From Sinorhizobium terangae (lineage in GTDB: Bacteria > Pseudomonadota > Alphaproteobacteria > Rhizobiales > Rhizobiaceae): 64,000 nucleotides of DNA. Where the stretch lies: positions 1,860,001-1,924,000 of the forward strand of contig NZ_CP121659.1 in NCBI RefSeq assembly GCF_029714365.1, given 5' to 3'. A program made the translations under genes and the position numbers. Shown in pieces: positions 25,071 through 33,162 of this stretch (position 1 is its first letter; each line of letters begins with the position of its first letter). Under the pieces are notes generated by a model, which was given only the letters and a program-made list of their open reading frames with translations, made no database searches and had not been told where the DNA came from.

Positions 25071-25162
25071 GCCGAGAGCTTGAACTGTCGCGAAAATCGC
25101 TCGGCCGCCCCACGGCCGGCAATCCCGCCACTGCAATAACAACCGCACTATGGCCGCCACGC

Positions 25163-25178
25163 GCGTCTTATCAGACGC
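25163..25178. repeat. Mosaic-repeat arm gcgtct...agacgc
   Basis: Near-perfect palindrome gcgtcttatcagacgc, the first module of the rhizobial mosaic element, standing alone here. Confidence 0.6.
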
Positions 25179-25335
25179 ACGAGGCACGCCAGTTCGACGC
25201 GCGACTGCCGCCATAAACCGGCCGTTAACCGTATTTCACGTTACCGGGGGAACATCTCAATCGGCGCCACATGATTAACGTCATCCCACGCTCTGAAGAG
25301 ACGGACGACAACAACGCGCTTGAAAGGGGATGGAG

Positions 25336-25482
25336 ATGGTCAAAACTGGTCTTGGCGCTTCGATAGCTGCTCTCACCTTCTCCATTGCCGTGTCCGCGGT
25401 TCTTCATGTCGCCTTGGCCCAAAATCGCACACCAGCCGTCCCGGCGGTGTCGACTGAGATAACCTCGTCGATCTCCAGATGA
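25336..25482 (+). CDS. Small exported or membrane peptide
   Basis: 48 aa with a signal-like N-terminus (MVKTGLGASIAALTFSIAVS, then AVLHVALA) and a short polar tail rich in Pro, Val, Thr and Ser. GGGGATGGAG sits just before the ATG at 25336. If cleaved after ALA, the mature peptide is only about 20 residues. Unknown function. Confidence 0.55.
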   Translation: MVKTGLGASIAALTFSIAVSAVLHVALAQNRTPAVPAVSTEITSSISR

Positions 25483-25550
25483 AGTGAATTGCCCCGTCCG
25501 GGAAGGCCCGACTGGATGGGGCTGACGCGGTTGCCTGCGCGTCTCGCGGC

Positions 25551-25626
25551 GCTCTACACGTCCGATCGGACGCGCAAAAGCTGTGACACTTTCATCTGCT
25601 GCATGATTTTGTCCTCATGCAGCAGG
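25551..25626. repeat. Rhizobial mosaic element, two modules
   Basis: First module gtccgatcggacgcgcaaaagctgtgaca followed by gctgcatgattttgtcctcatgcagc, a shortened second palindrome with the loop deleted. Same module order as at 43697 and 62783. Confidence 0.8.
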
Positions 25627-25766
25627 CCGCGCTGGGCCTTCGTACTTGCCCTGAAAACGCCTGGGTTGCGGTCTCGGTTCCGCCTCCGGCCGGTTTCCAC
25701 CCTTGCGCTTCCGTCCGCGCTGGCCAATGCTTGAAGCGAGCCGGCTTACTGAAGGAGGCACGCCCC

Positions 25767-26108
25767 ATGATAGAAGGTCATTGCCATTGCAGGTCGGTGC
25801 GCATCACCGTTCCCATCCGCCCCGAGACGCTTGGCGATTGCAACTGCTCGATCTGCAGCCGGCTCGGCGCCCTCTGGGGCTATTATCCTGCGAGCGACGT
25901 CACCGTCATCGACGAACAGAAAACGCTCGTCGGCTATGTCCAGGGCGACGCAACACTCACGATGCATCATTGCGGCCGCTGCGGCTGCACGACGCATTGG
26001 TCGCCGCGCGGGCGCAACGCCTCGCGCATGGGGGTCAACATGCGGATGTTCGACCGCGCCGTCTGGGAGGAAATCCCGCACCGATTGATCGATGGTGCAA
26101 GCTGGTAA
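25767..26108 (+). CDS. GFA-family zinc protein, short form
   Basis: 113 aa. Zinc ligands as in the longer GFA at 4645: GHCHCRSVRI at the N-terminus, CNCSICSRLGALWGYY, then HHCGRCGCTTHWSPRG. The ATG at 25767 has AAGGAGG upstream. Cytoplasmic. It lies between phage packaging remnants and reads against them, so it is probably cargo or host DNA between separated prophage pieces. Activity not predictable beyond zinc binding. Confidence 0.88.
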   Translation: MIEGHCHCRSVRITVPIRPETLGDCNCSICSRLGALWGYYPASDVTVIDEQKTLVGYVQGDATLTMHHCGRCGCTTHWSPRGRNASRMGVNMRMFDRAVWEEIPHRLIDGASW

Positions 26109-26135
26109 CAGCACCATCCACCCCCGCGAGGTTGC

Positions 26136-26291
26136 TCAGATCCTGCCCATTAACAGCAGGACCACCAGCACGACCACCAGGACGCCGAGAATGCCGGAAG
26201 GGCCGTAGCCCCAGCCGCTCGAATAGGGCCAGGAGGGAAACGCGCCGATCAGGAGCAGGATCAAAATAACGAGAAGTACGGTTCCAAGCAT
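26136..26291 (-). CDS. DUF3309 small hydrophobic protein
   Basis: 51 aa: MLGTVLLVILILLLIGAFP, then WPYSSGWGYGPSG, then ILGVLVVVLVVLLLMGRI. The order of hydrophobic helix, Gly/Tyr/Trp loop and second helix is the DUF3309 signature. Start ATG at 26291. It ends 28 bases from the convergent GFA gene. Function unknown; often linked to stress-induced loci in rhizobia. Confidence 0.85.
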   Translation of the reverse strand: MLGTVLLVILILLLIGAFPSWPYSSGWGYGPSGILGVLVVVLVVLLLMGRI

Positions 26292-26622
26292 ATTGCGATC
26301 CTCCGCCGCATAATTCGATCCGCGGATGGAATTACGCAGCAATTACAAGCTGCCACTGTGACATTGGCGCGTGCGCGCCGCCGCGGATGGTTTGTCATTC
26401 CTACCGAATGCCCATAACCGCAATAAGTTCCGATGAGACTGCGTCGGCCGACCGCTAAACCTCACGTCTCAGAGGATAATTCTGCGCCGCGCCGCTGTCC
26501 CCGCCAATATTTCGACTGTATCATTGGTAACAGCGCCGGCGCGCCAAAGATCCTTGTATGCATTTGTTCTCAGCTTCTTGAGAACATGCTAGATTTCCTA
26601 CGGCTACAGAGGGGGAGAACCA
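26292..26622. other. 331-base intergenic stretch
   Basis: No gene is seen. Holds the promoter regions of the divergent DUF3309 gene and the four-helix gene at 26623. AGGGGGAGAACC at about 26609-26620 is the ribosome site for the latter. No repeat recognised. Confidence 0.5.
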
Positions 26623-27027
26623 ATGCCACGTATCGCAAATCTTTACTTCAAGACCGCCATCATTTTCCTGATTGCCGGCATCTCGATCGGCCTTCACATG
26701 TCGATTTCAGGCAACCACGCGCCGACCGGCGCCCATGCCCACGCCAACCTGCTCGGCTGGGTCACCATGGCGCTCTTCGGCGTTTACCACGCACTCAACC
26801 CACGCAAGGCCGAGAAGCGCCTGGCGGTGATCCAGTACGTCGTCTACACGTTCGGCGTCGCCGTGCTGATCCCGTCGCTTTATCTCATGCTTTCCGGAAA
26901 CACAGCGATGGAACCGATCGTCGCCATTTCCTCGCTTATCGCCTTCGCCGGCGTACTGATGTTCGCAGTCATCATCTTCTCGGGCAGCGAGGCCGCAGTT
27001 CCCGCCGGCGTCTCACGGGCGCGCTGA
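26623..27027 (+). CDS. Four-helix membrane protein resembling part of haem-copper oxidase subunit I
   Basis: 134 aa with four hydrophobic helices. Helix 1 and the loop after it carry several His: IGLHMSISGNHAPTGAHAHA followed by NLLGWVTMALFGVYHALNP. The His-x-His-x-N-x-x-GW pattern resembles the N-terminal helices of cytochrome oxidase/NO reductase subunit I, and such mini-proteins are commonly labelled cytochrome-c oxidase in rhizobia. A full catalytic subunit would be four times longer. Haem or copper binding is possible but inferred. Strong ribosome site GGGGGAG. Confidence 0.72.
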   Translation: MPRIANLYFKTAIIFLIAGISIGLHMSISGNHAPTGAHAHANLLGWVTMALFGVYHALNPRKAEKRLAVIQYVVYTFGVAVLIPSLYLMLSGNTAMEPIVAISSLIAFAGVLMFAVIIFSGSEAAVPAGVSRAR

Positions 27028-27133
27028 TGCAATCGGGATGAGGTGGCTTCCACCTCATTCTTGCCCAACCTGCGGCGGCATACGTCTTCCATACATTCAA
27101 AACTCGCCACAACACTTTGAATTGCTGCAGGAC

Positions 27134-27538
27134 TCAGCCCTGCTCCGGTCCGGAACGCCGTCCCGCCGGCCGCCGCGTCCGTACGGACTTCCGCGCCGTC
27201 CTGCTCTTCGCCGGCGCCTCGATCAGCGGCCGGATCGTCTGATCGAGCATCCGGATGCGCCGGACAAGCTCCTCATCCGTCAGCTCGTCCAGCGCGTTGG
27301 CATTCGCCGAAAGATCCTTGGGCAAGATCGAGGCCAGGAGCTTCAGATAGGATTCCGGCTTCTCCTCGCGCAGCCGCGCGATCACGTCGACGCCATGCGC
27401 CTCGAAGTCCGCCTGCACCGCTTCGAGGAAGGCCCCGCCGAGCCGCGTGCGCGAGCCCTTCGTCACCCCCGCCATACCGGCGCTAGGCTCGTCGCCCGCT
27501 TCGCCCGAGGGCGTGCTCGAGACATCGTCGTCGATCAT
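27134..27538 (-). CDS. Phage small-terminase-like protein
   Basis: 134 aa. The central part GAFLEAVQADFEAHGVDVIA, then LREEKPESYLKLLASILPKD is the helix pair found in proteins encoded just before the large terminase in many alphaproteobacterial phages. The C-terminus is very basic (SRTARKSVRTRRPAGRRSG), suiting DNA recognition. Start ATG at 27538 with GGGAGG; a further ATG at 27568 has none. It is separated from the large terminase by 2.4 kb of unrelated genes, evidence of insertion or rearrangement. Confidence 0.75.
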   Translation of the reverse strand: MIDDDVSSTPSGEAGDEPSAGMAGVTKGSRTRLGGAFLEAVQADFEAHGVDVIARLREEKPESYLKLLASILPKDLSANANALDELTDEELVRRIRMLDQTIRPLIEAPAKSRTARKSVRTRRPAGRRSGPEQG

Positions 27539-27682
27539 CTGCACCGCCTCCCTTGTATTTGTCTCCACCCGCCGGAAGTTCCCATGATTGAGCGTGCAAC
27601 GATTCCCGTTTCGCTACCCACAATTGCGCCAGAATCGCGAATCAGTTTGAATTGCAGTGCAATAGCGACCTCGAGAGATACC

Positions 27683-28147
27683 ATGCGCAGTTTCGTTACT
27701 GTATTCCTGCTCGCCATATCGGCCACAGTTCTTGCCGCCAAGGAAAAGTTAGATGACCCATCCTATCAAGTCAGAATATGGATCGAAAAATTCGATGGAA
27801 ACTATTCGCAAGCAACCGGCAGGTGCGGCTCTAGTTATTACTGCACCATAAAGGTCGGAAAGCATGAGGTCACTATCAGCGGCGCTTCCAGCAACTACTA
27901 TTACCTCAGCGTGCACGGGGATCCGGAGGAGCCGGCCTATTGTTGTCTTTTTGCCGACAAGTCATATCAAGTGCCAGTACGGGTGGAGGGCAAACTCCAT
28001 ATCGAAACCCTTTACTATAAACTGCCTCGGTATTTAGCTCTCCGGGGCAAGGTCGAGTTCGGAAAGATCTACATCGAATACCAGGACCCGCGGGCCAACG
28101 AACGTCGCCAGCGAGTAAGCGGTACAGAGGGAGTCCAGGACCTTTGA
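27683..28147 (+). CDS. Hypothetical exported protein
   Basis: 154 aa. A cleavable signal peptide (MRSFVTVFLLAISATVLA) is followed by a beta-rich mature part: YQVRIWIEKFDGNYSQ, CGSSYYCTIKVGKHEVTISG, YYLSVHGDPEEPAYCCLFAD. The four cysteines suggest disulfides in the periplasm. No family recognised. DNA around it is less GC-rich than neighbouring genes, which hints at transfer. It sits between the small-terminase-like gene and the hypothetical gene at 28162, convergent with the latter. Confidence 0.75.
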   Translation: MRSFVTVFLLAISATVLAAKEKLDDPSYQVRIWIEKFDGNYSQATGRCGSSYYCTIKVGKHEVTISGASSNYYYLSVHGDPEEPAYCCLFADKSYQVPVRVEGKLHIETLYYKLPRYLALRGKVEFGKIYIEYQDPRANERRQRVSGTEGVQDL

Positions 28148-28161
28148 TAATCCGGCGGACA

Positions 28162-28776
28162 TCACTCTCGCCACGTTCTAAGCGCTTCCAGCAAGGTGGT
28201 TCCAAACATCCTCGATAGCTTCTGAGCGCCGATCTTGCGGTTCTCTGCGTCAACCCAAGGATAATCACCCGTAGGCGAATACGGTATCTTGCGCTCCGCT
28301 CCCCGGCCAGACCTTTCGAGGCGCCGTTGAGCCAGCGAGCCTTCTTCAATGTTCGGTTCCCTCACATAAGGATCTTCGTAAAATCTCCGTTTCTCGTCGT
28401 CATCGAGTTTCTCCTGCATAGCCTGAATGCTGGACAAGACGGAAGCTCCATCCGGGTTGGTAATCTTAGGTATGAGATAGGTCAGCTCGATTTTTGCGTC
28501 TTCAAGATTCTTCTGCATCCCGCTTAAGCCTTTTCGCGGCCCTGGTGGTAAAGTGCCGAAGTGTTCCCTTTTGTCGCCGGAAAGCGCGCCGAGCGATTTC
28601 CTGGTCCCTTCTGGCAAATAGGAGCTTGGTCCATACAAGGCACTTTCAAGCAGGCTTTCTGCATAAGCTCTCGCATCCTCCGGACTGATGTATCCAGGGC
28701 TTGGCGCGAGTAGCGTTTGCCGCTGAATATTTCCGGCAGTAGTATTTTTCCTCAAAGGGAATGTCCGGTCGCTCAT
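28162..28776 (-). CDS. Hypothetical protein of the prophage-remnant strand
   Basis: 204 aa, soluble, charged. Contains YISPEDARAYAESLLESALY, GGxRK-free helical parts such as LIPKITNPDGASVLSSIQAM, and ends LLEALRTWRE. Two start codons overlap the leader: the ATG at 28776 has AAGGAG at the proper distance and is preferred to 28782. The leader gcaccaaggaga and the terminal WRE recur at 18379-18732. Lower GC than neighbours. Function unknown. Confidence 0.7.
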   Translation of the reverse strand: MSDRTFPLRKNTTAGNIQRQTLLAPSPGYISPEDARAYAESLLESALYGPSSYLPEGTRKSLGALSGDKREHFGTLPPGPRKGLSGMQKNLEDAKIELTYLIPKITNPDGASVLSSIQAMQEKLDDDEKRRFYEDPYVREPNIEEGSLAQRRLERSGRGAERKIPYSPTGDYPWVDAENRKIGAQKLSRMFGTTLLEALRTWRE

Positions 28777-28803
28777 GAGCATCTCCTTGGTGCGTTTTGG
28801 CTG

Positions 28804-28962
28804 TTACGCTCGCCCGACCGTCGCAAGACCGAAGAAGTTCTCGTCGGCGGAGGTTTGCCCCTCGCCGAGCAGCTCTATTTCCAGTTCCCCGACGCGGTCG
28901 CGAACAAAGGCCGCGTCGAATTCGGCACGCTCTTCGCCGAATTGGAGGATTTGCGGTAGCAT
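28804..28962 (-). CDS. Small hypothetical protein, 52 residues
   Basis: Begins MLPQILQFGEERAEFDAAFV and continues RDRVGELEIELLGEGQTSAD, ending ENFFGLATVGRA. Acidic, soluble, helical. GGAGGGCGG lies before the ATG at 28962. It stops 28 bases before the next gene start (28776) on the same strand, so the two probably form an operon. Not recognised. Confidence 0.6.
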   Translation of the reverse strand: MLPQILQFGEERAEFDAAFVRDRVGELEIELLGEGQTSADENFFGLATVGRA

Positions 28963-29865
28963 TTCGATTTCCGCCCTCCGCAGCCCGCCCGGCCGTCGCG
29001 TTGCGCCTCTGTGTCAACGTCGTTCAAGCGTCTTGCGCCTTGCGTTCGGTCGGGCGGCTGCGGGGGCGGCCGGTGACGCTGCCAAGGCCGCAGCGCCGCG
29101 CATCCTCTCGGACGCCTCAAGGTCGCTGTTCCATCAAGGCGCATCACCGGCCGCATACGGCGCCGCGCCGCATCGTGAGACGCGCGGCGGCTGCCGTAAT
29201 CCGTTGTTTGACGATGGTTTGATAAGCTCAGAAATCGAAACGGCTGCCAAAAGCAGCCGTCGCATCAGGACAAAATTCCTATCCTTGATTTATGGAATAA
29301 TCCAATTCACCCGCGGACCGCAAGAGCGGGCAAAACGAAAAGCTTCCGATCGCCGATTTAGCGACAGCATTTTGGCTACTTGTAACCCACCTTCCGGAAG
29401 CCGCCCGTTGCCCAACCCGCCCGCACCACCGACACAATCGCCCACGGCACCCGCCTGCAAAATCCGGCCCAAGCCCTTGCTATACAAACGTATATTATAA
29501 TTTCCTTGCATAAGACAGAGCCCTCTGCTTCAATCGAAACGGGTCGATGCTCAAGGGGCTTGGGCATGATTGTATTGGTGGCATTTCCGCAAGCAAAGCG
29601 AGAGACGAATGATCATCGCGCCGTAAGGCCGGTGGTTGGCTGTCGCGCACGCCGAGGGAAAAACCATTGCCCCGACCTGCCGGTAAAAAAGACGTGAGCG
29701 AGGCTAGAAAAACCGGCAAGCCGACAAATATTTATACTGTAACAGCAAGAAATGACGGTGCGGCACTTATTTTTTAGACTTTGATCAACCCTTGGCTCCC
29801 GGACCGATACCGGGGAACCAGACAAGCCCTCACGCATTTGCCTTCCGACAGAAGGAGCTTCAGTC
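28963..29865. other. 903-base stretch without a convincing gene
   Basis: The first 300 bases are extremely GC-rich with open frames in several registers, and may hold decayed coding DNA for the minus-strand pair. A hairpin cggctgc-caaaa-gcagccg lies at 29241-29259. The part 29480-29770 is AT-rich (tatacaaacgtatattataattt) with no frame of note. The last 20 bases hold the ribosome site (gaaggag) of the gene at 29866. Confidence 0.5.
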
Positions 29866-30063
29866 ATGCGTAATCACTGGATCTATGTTGCCATCGGATT
29901 TGTTGCCGGCGCTGGCCTGTTTCTCACCACCTCCTGGCAGCAGCACACGCAGCCAGCCGAAATGCCGACGGTAAAACTCGAAAAGACCGACCGCCTCCAG
30001 GGCCCCGCCGTCCAGACCTCGTTCATCATGGAACGCTTCGGCCCAGTCCACGCGGTGGAATAG
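29866..30063 (+). CDS. Small membrane-anchored protein
   Basis: 65 aa: one N-terminal membrane helix (HWIYVAIGFVAGAGLFLTTS) followed by a polar tail with VKLEKTDRLQGPAVQTSFIM. GAAGGAG sits 8 bases before the ATG. The tail would face the periplasm or cytoplasm depending on orientation. Not recognised; likely a single-gene unit. Confidence 0.7.
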   Translation: MRNHWIYVAIGFVAGAGLFLTTSWQQHTQPAEMPTVKLEKTDRLQGPAVQTSFIMERFGPVHAVE

Positions 30064-30190
30064 GCCCCGCATCCGTAGTCTCCTGAATCCACAGCAATGT
30101 CGCCGGAAACGTCACGCGTATTTCCGGCGGCATCGCGGCGTGACATGAACCTTTATCCTCGCTGAACGTTTCCCTGCCAGCCTGAACAGA

Positions 30191-30235
30191 GCAATTCCAG
30201 GAAAAGTGCGTAACGGTTTTCCGTCCGGGAATTGC
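30191..30235. repeat. gcaattcc/ggaattgc palindromic repeat
   Basis: Single copy of the 45-base unit that is tandem at 22573-22730, with core aggaaaagtgcgtaacgg. It lies between two small membrane-protein genes and could form a hairpin in the transcript. Confidence 0.85.
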
Positions 30236-30260
30236 GCAGTTTCAAAGCGGAGGACTGCCG

Positions 30261-30359
30261 ATGGTCCCTGTCCCGCGTGCGAGGATGGTCGAGTGGGTCG
30301 TGGTGATTGCCGCGTGCGCGCTGGTTGCGGCGTTCATGGTCGCGACGTTGATCCCCTGA
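30261..30359 (+). CDS. Tiny membrane peptide, 32 residues
   Basis: MVPVPRARMVEWVVVIAACA then LVAAFMVATLIP. A basic N-terminus leads into a single helix that fills the rest of the peptide. GCGGAGGA lies 6 bases before the ATG, an ideal spacing, which is the main evidence that it is translated. Function unknown. Confidence 0.6.
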   Translation: MVPVPRARMVEWVVVIAACALVAAFMVATLIP

Positions 30360-30372
30360 TCGAAGTCGCCGA

Positions 30373-30648
30373 TCAGACAATGCCCGAAAACTTCCGCTGC
30401 TCGCGGATGTAGGCGATTGCAGCAACTTCCAGAGCTCTGCACTTTGCCTCGAACTGGAGCAAGCTTTCATCGTCTTTGTCGGAAGCGCATCGCAGAACAT
30501 CGCGTTGGAGGCACGCGTGCTCGTATACCTCGCATAGATGCAGAAACACGAGATCCTGCATCATCCAAGCGCTGTCCCTCAACTCCGGGGCTGCCAAAAG
30601 CAGCCTGGCCATTCCTGCCTTCTGCACATCCATGCCGAACGCTCGCAT
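30373..30648 (-). CDS. Hypothetical soluble helical protein
   Basis: 91 aa, all-helical prediction by composition: LLLAAPELRDSAWMMQDLVF, HLCEVYEHACLQRDVLRCAS, LLQFEAKCRALEVAAIAYI. Four cysteines, no signal. Several ATGs lie near the 5' end (30648, 30633, 30612) and none has an ideal ribosome site, so the N-terminus is uncertain by up to 12 residues. Convergent with the tiny peptide gene. Not recognised. Confidence 0.6.
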   Translation of the reverse strand: MRAFGMDVQKAGMARLLLAAPELRDSAWMMQDLVFLHLCEVYEHACLQRDVLRCASDKDDESLLQFEAKCRALEVAAIAYIREQRKFSGIV

Positions 30649-30823
30649 TCTTCGACGAGCCGAGCAAATTTAACGGCCTACGCGGGGAGAAGGTTCCAGA
30701 AGCATCTCCGGCGTACCCGCTACGACGGAATTCTTCACGCCCACAAGGCAGGACGTCCCGAAGAAGAAAAGAAATCAGATGGATGTTTTCAGTGAGACGC
30801 GCAGCGCTGCAGCCGACCGCCCT

Positions 30824-30943
30824 TCATTTGACAACCGCCGTAACGAAAAAGGCGGCGATCGCACCGCAGAGCACCGCATAGGCGCAGGCGCGCAACATTT
30901 TCATTCGGCGCGTTCTCTCGCCGGTCCAATCGTAGCCCATCAT
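30824..30943 (-). CDS. Small membrane protein, 39 residues
   Basis: MMGYDWTGERTRRMKMLRAC followed by AYAVLCGAIAAFFVTAVVK: a basic N-terminus and one membrane helix. GGAG precedes the ATG pair at 30943/30940. The helix and positive-inside N-terminus support translation over a chance frame; the opposite strand frame through the same DNA looks random. Confidence 0.6.
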   Translation of the reverse strand: MMGYDWTGERTRRMKMLRACAYAVLCGAIAAFFVTAVVK

Positions 30944-30958
30944 GTGCTCCGAACCGCC

Positions 30959-31030
30959 TTACAGCATCAAGCGTCTCATGACGCGCGAATGCCTGCTGTA
31001 ATGCTTTGAATTGCCACATGATCCCTCAAC
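30959..31030. repeat. Rhizobial mosaic element
   Basis: ttacagcatcaagcgtctcatgacgcgcgaatgcctgctgtaatgctttgaattgccacatgat: first palindromic module plus the linker that normally joins the second module, which is lost here. Confidence 0.75.
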
Positions 31031-31249
31031 TCGACGTCGACTTGAGAAATCTCGAGTAACTTGCCGGCTTCTTCTTAAAAAATGGCGAATCGAGGCAAGA
31101 AAATCTGATCGACAGTGCCCCAACGTCTGCGGCAATGACGCTCCAACATGTGTGGACGGCATGCAGCCCTTCCCGTCTTGCCTTTCACTCGCGAATGCGC
31201 AAGTTACACTCCAACGGGCTTGCCCGACAAAACTTTCGAGGAAACCGCT

Positions 31250-31429
31250 TTGAACTCCGACAACAAGCCCGATGCCACGATCAAGGTCGAGAAGCGATTG
31301 AACGGCCGCTGGGCCTTCGTCCTCACCTTCCGCGGCGTGACCTATCCGGCCGAGGGGCAATTTGCCTCCGAGTTCCAAGCGCAAGCCGCCGCCCACGCCG
31401 CGATGAAGTTCTTGCAACAACGCGGCTGA
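31250..31429 (+). CDS. Small hypothetical protein
   Basis: 59 aa from a TTG at 31250 with CGAGGAAA upstream; the longer frame from 31148 has a poor N-terminus. Sequence: IKVEKRLNGRWAFVLTFRGV, YPAEGQFASEFQAQAAAHAA, MKFLQQRG. It looks like a small beta-beta-alpha domain. The stop is 2 bases from the convergent end of the adenylate cyclase gene. Function unknown. Confidence 0.65.
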   Translation: MNSDNKPDATIKVEKRLNGRWAFVLTFRGVTYPAEGQFASEFQAQAAAHAAMKFLQQRG

Positions 31430-31431
31430 CC

Positions 31432-33162
31432 TCACTCCGGCAGACCGGCCAGGCGATAACCGTCGATAAAATACCGCCTGAGCTCTTCATCCCGGAACGG
31501 TTGCGAATCCGACCACTGCCGTATCGTGAAGTTCGGGTTGTTCATCATGAAGAGCTGCGCCTCCGTCCGCGCATCATCCAGCCGCCCGAGCCGCGCCAGG
31601 CTTGCCGCAAGCAGGCGGCGCGAGGTCGCGCGGTAGGTTTCCGGGCGGCGCAATGTCTGGACCGCCGCCTCGTAGTCGCGGCTCGCATACTGGGCCTGAC
31701 CCAGCATCCAATAATACCAGCCAGGCGGGTGAGGATTGAGCCGGAGGGCCTTTCGGACGTGCTCGATGGCTTCGCCGGGCCGCCCGGCGAGCACGATCAG
31801 ATCCGACCGCATCGCCCAGGCGTCGGCATGGTTGGGATCGAGCCTCAGAGCAAGGTCGAACTCCGCATCCGATTCCTCCCAGCGGCGCTCATGGCCGAGG
31901 ATGATGCCGAGCACCCAGCGGTTGCCGGCGTCATTGGGGTCGAGCGCGACCGCTTTTTGCGCTTCCGCGACGGCTCGCGGCCGGTTGGGATCGATCGGCT
32001 GATCCCAGAATTCCCAGCTCAGCCAAAGGTTGAGCGCCAGCAGCCGATGGGCCTCCGCATAGTCCGGATCGCGTGCGATTACCCGCTGCAGCAGGAAGAT
32101 CGCCTCCCTTGCGGCGCCGGCCGTCTGCAGGCCGAGCGAACGCGCCCGGACGCAGAGATCATAGGCCTCCATGTCCGTCGGCCTGTTTCGCGCCGGCGTC
32201 GCCGTCAATCGCCCGACCAGCGCCTCGACGATCTTGCTCGTCACCTCGTCCTGGACGGCAAAAATGTCCTCGAGCCCGCGGTCGAACCTCTCCGCCCACA
32301 GGTGGTCCCCCTGCATGGCGTCGATCAACTGGGCATTGATGCGAACCCGCCCGGCGGCACGGCGTGCGCTGCCTTCCAACACGTAACGAACTCCAAGCTC
32401 GCGGGCAATGCGGCGCACATCCGTGTGCCTGCCCTTGTAGGCGAAAACGGAATTGCTGGCGATGACGAACAGGCCGCTGGCCCTGGAGAGGTCGGTGATC
32501 AGGTCTTCGGTCAAGCCGTCGACAAAAACCTCCTGCTCCGGATCGTTGCTCATGTTGGTGAATGGCAGGACGGCAATGGAAGGCTTGGTCGGCAGCGGCA
32601 ACGGCGCCTTCGCGGCGCCATGCTGGCCCCAGGCCGAAGTCTCGATGCGATAAACGGAAACCGGCTCGGCCACGTTCTTGATGGCGTGCGGGCCAAGGTC
32701 GTCAAATTCGCAGTAGAGCCGCCGGCGGACCTGATCATAGATGCTGCTGGAGACGAAGATCTCTCCCGGACCGGCCATTGCCTCGAGCCGCGCGGCTATG
32801 ATGACGCCGTCGCCGTAGAGATCGCCGCTCTCGACGACGACGTCGCCTAGGTTGATCCCAATTCTCAGAAGAATTTGCCGGTCGTCTGCAAGTCCCTCGT
32901 TTGCCGCCTGCATCCGCCGCTGGAATTCGATCGCACAGGTCACGGCGTTGACCGCGCTTGCGAACTCGACCAGCACTCCATCGCCCATCGTCTTGACGAC
33001 ACGGCCATTATTCTCGCGTACCAGCGGTTCCAGGATCTGCTTGCGGCGTTCCTTCAACGTTGCCAGCGTGCCGCTCTCGTCCAGTTCGACGAGGCGGCTG
33101 TAACCGACCACATCGGCAGCCATTATGGCGGCAAGACGCCGTTGGGCGCGTTCCTCAGCCAT
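31432..33162 (-). CDS. Class III adenylate/guanylate cyclase with TolB-like and TPR regions
   Basis: 576 aa. The N-terminal cyclase homology domain (about 8-175) keeps both metal Asp: IMAADVVGYSRLVELDESG and KTMGDGVLVEFASAVNAV, plus GINLGDVVVESGDLYGDGV. Then a FlgO/TolB-like segment (IAVLPFTNMSNDPEQEVF, about 195-310) and TPR-like repeats to the C-terminus. No membrane segment, so cytosolic. Would make cAMP (or cGMP) in response to a signal sensed by the C-terminal part. Rhizobia have many such cyclases. A paralogue is at 58549 and a fragment at 33936. Confidence 0.92.
   Translation of the reverse strand: MAEERAQRRLAAIMAADVVGYSRLVELDESGTLATLKERRKQILEPLVRENNGRVVKTMGDGVLVEFASAVNAVTCAIEFQRRMQAANEGLADDRQILLRIGINLGDVVVESGDLYGDGVIIAARLEAMAGPGEIFVSSSIYDQVRRRLYCEFDDLGPHAIKNVAEPVSVYRIETSAWGQHGAAKAPLPLPTKPSIAVLPFTNMSNDPEQEVFVDGLTEDLITDLSRASGLFVIASNSVFAYKGRHTDVRRIARELGVRYVLEGSARRAAGRVRINAQLIDAMQGDHLWAERFDRGLEDIFAVQDEVTSKIVEALVGRLTATPARNRPTDMEAYDLCVRARSLGLQTAGAAREAIFLLQRVIARDPDYAEAHRLLALNLWLSWEFWDQPIDPNRPRAVAEAQKAVALDPNDAGNRWVLGIILGHERRWEESDAEFDLALRLDPNHADAWAMRSDLIVLAGRPGEAIEHVRKALRLNPHPPGWYYWMLGQAQYASRDYEAAVQTLRRPETYRATSRRLLAASLARLGRLDDARTEAQLFMMNNPNFTIRQWSDSQPFRDEELRRYFIDGYRLAGLPE

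Noticed and set aside
28717..28959. 80-codon plus-strand frame ending FGTLFAELEDLR
   Set aside because: The minus strand of the same DNA has a 52-codon gene with strong ribosome site and operon-like spacing to the next gene, which explains it better.
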